From: Alphaproteobacteria bacterium
GTDB lineage: Bacteria; Pseudomonadota; Alphaproteobacteria; Puniceispirillales; Puniceispirillaceae
Assembly (NCBI GenBank): GCA_011522945.1
Contig: WTHY01000149.1
Span: forward strand, 6,920-15,383
Length of the DNA: 8,464 nt
Direction: 5' to 3'
Below are positions 6,421-8,464 of this stretch, one piece after another (position 1 is the stretch's first letter; each line of letters begins with the position of its first letter). The position numbers and the translations under genes are program-made. The notes below the pieces were generated by a model that saw only the letters and a program-made list of their open reading frames with translations, was not told the DNA's origin and ran no database searches.

Positions 6421-8153
6421 CAGGACACCTCGCCTGCAAAATGTTTCATTGTCAATTTCACAGCATTCGGCGCTGCCTGACCAAGGCCGCAAATAGACGC
6501 ATCAACCATTGTTTGACATACATCTTCCATCAGGGCGGTGTCCCAGACAGGTTCCTGCATCAACTTCACCAGTTTCTCGCAGCCAACACGGCATGGTGTA
6601 CATTGACCACAGCTTTCATCTTCGAAGAAACGAAGCATATTGAGTGCTGCGTCCCGCGCCATATCATCTTGAGATAAAACCACAACAGCAGCAGACCCAA
6701 TGAAACTGTCATGTGCCTGCAAGGTGTCAAAATCGAGTGGCACATCGTTGATACTTGCTGGCAAAATACCTGAAGATGGGCCACCTGGCTGATAGGCTTT
6801 GAATTCGTGACCATCTGCCATACCGCCTGCAGCTTCAATAATATCCATTATTGTTGAGCCTGCAGGCAATAAATATACTGCGGGATTAGCAACACGACCA
6901 GAAACTGAGTAGCTCCGCAGTCCTTTACGATCATTTTTTTCCACATGATTGAGGATTTCAGGCCCCTCACGGCAAATACGGGCAACCCAATGCAATGTCT
7001 CAACATTATGTACCAATGTTGGCTGGCCGAAAATACCGACCTGAGCCACATAAGGAGGTCGATGACGCGGCAAGCCTCTTTTGCCTTCAATAGATTCAAT
7101 CATCGCGCTTTCTTCGCCGCATATGTACGCGCCAGCTCCACGACGTAAATCGATATAATCTGCAGGAACTATGCCTGCGGCTTCCAGAGCGGCAATCTCA
7201 ATACGCAAAATCTCAAGAACAGCCGGATATTCATCTCTCATATATAAGAAAATCTTATCAGCCTCTACTGCCCAAGCTGCTATAAGCATACCTTCTAAAA
7301 ATAGATGTGGCGTACGCTCAAGATAATATCTGTCTTTGAATGTACCTGGTTCACCCTCATCACCATTGACAGCAAGATAGCGCGGACCAGCATTTGCGCG
7401 TACGAAGCTCCATTTGCGGCCAGACGGAAAGCCAGCGCCACCGAGGCCACGCAGACCAGAGGCCAAAATTTTATCCTGTACCGCTTCTGGATCGCCGGTT
7501 TTCCGCAGCTCAGTCAAAGTTTCATAGCCACCTTTATCGGCATAAGCGCTAAAGGTCTCATAATCTGGTATATCAGGATGAGTATGCCCTGCGATAATAG
7601 CGGATTTCGTCTTTTCTATAGTTGCATTATCAATGTGATGGTGTCCTAATTCCAGAACGGGGGCTGTATCACAACGCCCCATACAAGGCGCGCGCAGAAC
7701 ACGAACCTCATTTGGGTTCAAGCCGTCTTCTAAAGCGCTTTTCAGTTGCTGGGCGCCAGCAAGTTCACAAGACAGAGATTCACAAACCCGAATTGTAAGG
7801 GCTGGTGGCGGTGTTTCACCTTCTTTTACAATGTCAAAATGAGCGTAAAAAGACGCAACTTCATAAACTTCTGCCATAGACATCCGCATCTCTTCCGCAA
7901 GAGCGCGCAAATGCGCCGCAGACAAATGACCATATGTATCTTGAATGAGATGTAGGAATTCTATCAGTAAATCACGGCGTCTTTCAGCGCTGCCTAGCAG
8001 CTGTTGTATTTCAGCTAGCGCAGCTGTTGAAACAGCACGACCGCGAGGGCCACGACGTCCTTTGCCGCTACCCTTGCCGCCTTTCCAGACACCGGCAGAG
8101 CTATTTTCAGGCTTCCCGCCCTTTGGTCCTGTGTTTGCTGGCATGTCGTCCAT
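6420..8153 (-). CDS. fdhB: NAD-linked formate dehydrogenase beta subunit, NuoE-NuoF fusion
   Basis: This is the diaphorase subunit that takes electrons from FdhA through Fe-S clusters to FMN and reduces NAD+. It is 577 residues. Residues 10-40 form a Lys/Gly/Arg-rich, probably disordered tail. Residues about 43-185 form a NuoE-like thioredoxin-fold 2Fe-2S domain (C124, C129, C157, C161). Residues about 205-577 are NuoF-like, with the glycine-rich GLRGLGGAGFPSGRKW (233-248), VNGDEGEPGTFKDR (262-275) and GAYICGEESAMIE (341-353) for FMN/NADH. The 4Fe-4S motif CGQCTPC (515-521) is completed by C555. In FdsGBA-type enzymes these two parts are separate genes; fusion is typical of the Methylobacterium FDH1 beta subunit. 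The ATG at 8153 is preferred because AGGGGA lies ten bases and AGG three bases upstream. A second in-frame ATG at 8144 is possible and would shorten the protein by three residues. It is probably the first gene of the formate unit, 125 bases after the glycerate kinase gene. Confidence 0.95.
   Translation of the reverse strand: MDDMPANTGPKGGKPENSSAGVWKGGKGSGKGRRGPRGRAVSTAALAEIQQLLGSAERRRDLLIEFLHLIQDTYGHLSAAHLRALAEEMRMSMAEVYEVASFYAHFDIVKEGETPPPALTIRVCESLSCELAGAQQLKSALEDGLNPNEVRVLRAPCMGRCDTAPVLELGHHHIDNATIEKTKSAIIAGHTHPDIPDYETFSAYADKGGYETLTELRKTGDPEAVQDKILASGLRGLGGAGFPSGRKWSFVRANAGPRYLAVNGDEGEPGTFKDRYYLERTPHLFLEGMLIAAWAVEADKIFLYMRDEYPAVLEILRIEIAALEAAGIVPADYIDLRRGAGAYICGEESAMIESIEGKRGLPRHRPPYVAQVGIFGQPTLVHNVETLHWVARICREGPEILNHVEKNDRKGLRSYSVSGRVANPAVYLLPAGSTIMDIIEAAGGMADGHEFKAYQPGGPSSGILPASINDVPLDFDTLQAHDSFIGSAAVVVLSQDDMARDAALNMLRFFEDESCGQCTPCRVGCEKLVKLMQEPVWDTALMEDVCQTMVDASICGLGQAAPNAVKLTMKHFAGEVS
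6426..6431 (-). promoter_or_regulatory. Ribosome binding site of fdhA inside the end of fdhB
   Basis: GAGGTG on the minus strand is five bases before the ATG at 6420, within the last codons of fdhB. Together with the one-base stop/start overlap TGATG, it supports the start at 6420 and coupled translation of the two subunits. Confidence 0.6.
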
Positions 8154-8201
8154 TGACCTGCTATCCCCTAATCCCGAAATTCCCGCCGAAGAAACACTCT
8201 C

Positions 8202-8230
8202 ATATCAAATCAGAGCCTAAAAGACATCAA
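8202..8230 (-). promoter_or_regulatory. Weak candidate promoter upstream of fdhB
   Basis: In the 125-base gap between the glycerate kinase stop and fdhB, the minus strand carries TTGATG (8230-8225), a 17-base spacer and TGATAT (8207-8202). The -35 is good, but the -10 matches consensus at only three of six positions. I see no clear intrinsic terminator or tandem operator repeats in the gap. Readthrough from the upstream gene is an equal alternative. Confidence 0.22.
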
Positions 8231-8278
8231 CAGTAAAATTTGCGCTATCCTGTACCTTTGGAACCATTCATCATCGCT

Positions 8279-8464
8279 TCAATGCGACAGATTTTGACGT
8301 GGTTGACACACAAGGATCTGGATGTCTGCCACATTTGTGCCAGTCGCACCGGTTATTAACAAATCTCCCGCTGATTTTAACCCGTTATAACTATCATTTC
8401 GTGCTAAAACATCTAATGGATCCAGCCCAGCTTTACGCAATTTTTCTACTGTATGATTATCTAC
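8279..8464 (-). CDS. Glycerate 2-kinase (MOFRL family), C-terminal end only
   Basis: The reverse strand from the window edge reads 61 codons without interruption to a TGA at 8281-8279. The peptide contains VEKLRKAGLDPLDVLARNDS, then YNGLKSAGDLLITGATGTNV, then ADIQILV. This is the characteristic end of MOFRL-type glycerate kinases (GckA/TtuD; sometimes annotated as hydroxypyruvate reductase), notably the NDS-Y and GDLLITG-TGTNV elements. The enzyme phosphorylates D-glycerate with ATP to 2-phosphoglycerate, feeding the serine cycle, tartrate/glyoxylate or glycerate pathways. The 5' part, including the N-terminal domain, lies outside the window. It reads toward fdhB with a 125-base gap, so it may be in the same transcript. 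A gckA or ttuD symbol would depend on the missing context. Confidence 0.88.
   Translation of the reverse strand, partial: VDNHTVEKLRKAGLDPLDVLARNDSYNGLKSAGDLLITGATGTNVADIQILVCQPRQNLSH

Noticed and set aside
6421..6492. N-terminal extension of FdhA from the in-frame ATG at 6492
   Set aside because: It lies inside the end of fdhB, has no family similarity that I recognise, and the ferredoxin domain plus a good ribosome site begin at 6420.
7305..7649. 114-codon plus-strand open frame opposite fdhB
   Set aside because: It is antisense to conserved NuoF-like sequence and has no recognisable domain or plausible ribosome site that I could see.
8154..8278. Search for a terminator, operator repeats, riboswitch or small RNA between the glycerate kinase and fdhB genes
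   Set aside because: I saw only short, imperfect inverted segments and one weak promoter-like pair. Nothing supports a structured RNA or an intrinsic terminator.

Overview
This 8.5 kb window looks like an ordinary chromosomal segment from a moderately AT-leaning alphaproteobacterium. The lineage guess is an inference. It rests on the base composition, on a two-subunit NAD-type formate dehydrogenase resembling the Methylobacterium FDH1 type, and on the linkage to tetrahydrofolate C1 genes. A marine group such as SAR116 or a relative would fit, but nothing in the sequence proves it. I see no rRNA, tRNA, CRISPR array, insertion sequence or phage gene.

Layout: at the left, a single plus-strand gene (111-953) encodes a fumarylacetoacetate hydrolase (FAH) family enzyme, with its own likely promoter and ribosome binding site. 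Everything else is on the minus strand and reads right to left. First comes the C-terminal end of a MOFRL-type glycerate 2-kinase (8464-8279, entering from outside the window). It is followed by a fused NuoE/NuoF-like formate dehydrogenase beta subunit (8153-6420), the molybdopterin-dependent formate dehydrogenase alpha subunit (6420-3661), formate-tetrahydrofolate ligase Fhs (3577-1901) and bifunctional FolD (1855-950). FolD converges on the FAH gene and the two stop codons overlap in a single TTAA.

Together, fdhB-fdhA-fhs-folD form a compact formate/C1 module. FolD and Fhs interconvert methylene-THF, methenyl-THF, formyl-THF and formate, and the FdhAB complex oxidises formate to CO2 while reducing NAD+. 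Run one way, this dissimilates C1 units from methyl-group or glycine/serine catabolism for energy. Run the other way, Fhs and FolD charge formate onto THF for biosynthesis or serine formation. The upstream glycerate 2-kinase is the type used in the serine cycle and in glyoxylate/glycerate assimilation, so the neighbourhood is consistent with C1 or photorespiratory-type carbon handling.

All reading frames are intact, and no unexplained stretch longer than about 125 bases exists. I found no convincing previously undescribed system. The points most worth a second look are the absence of one iron-sulphur motif in FdhA, the fused and basic-tailed FdhB, and the linkage of the glycerate kinase with the formate/THF genes.
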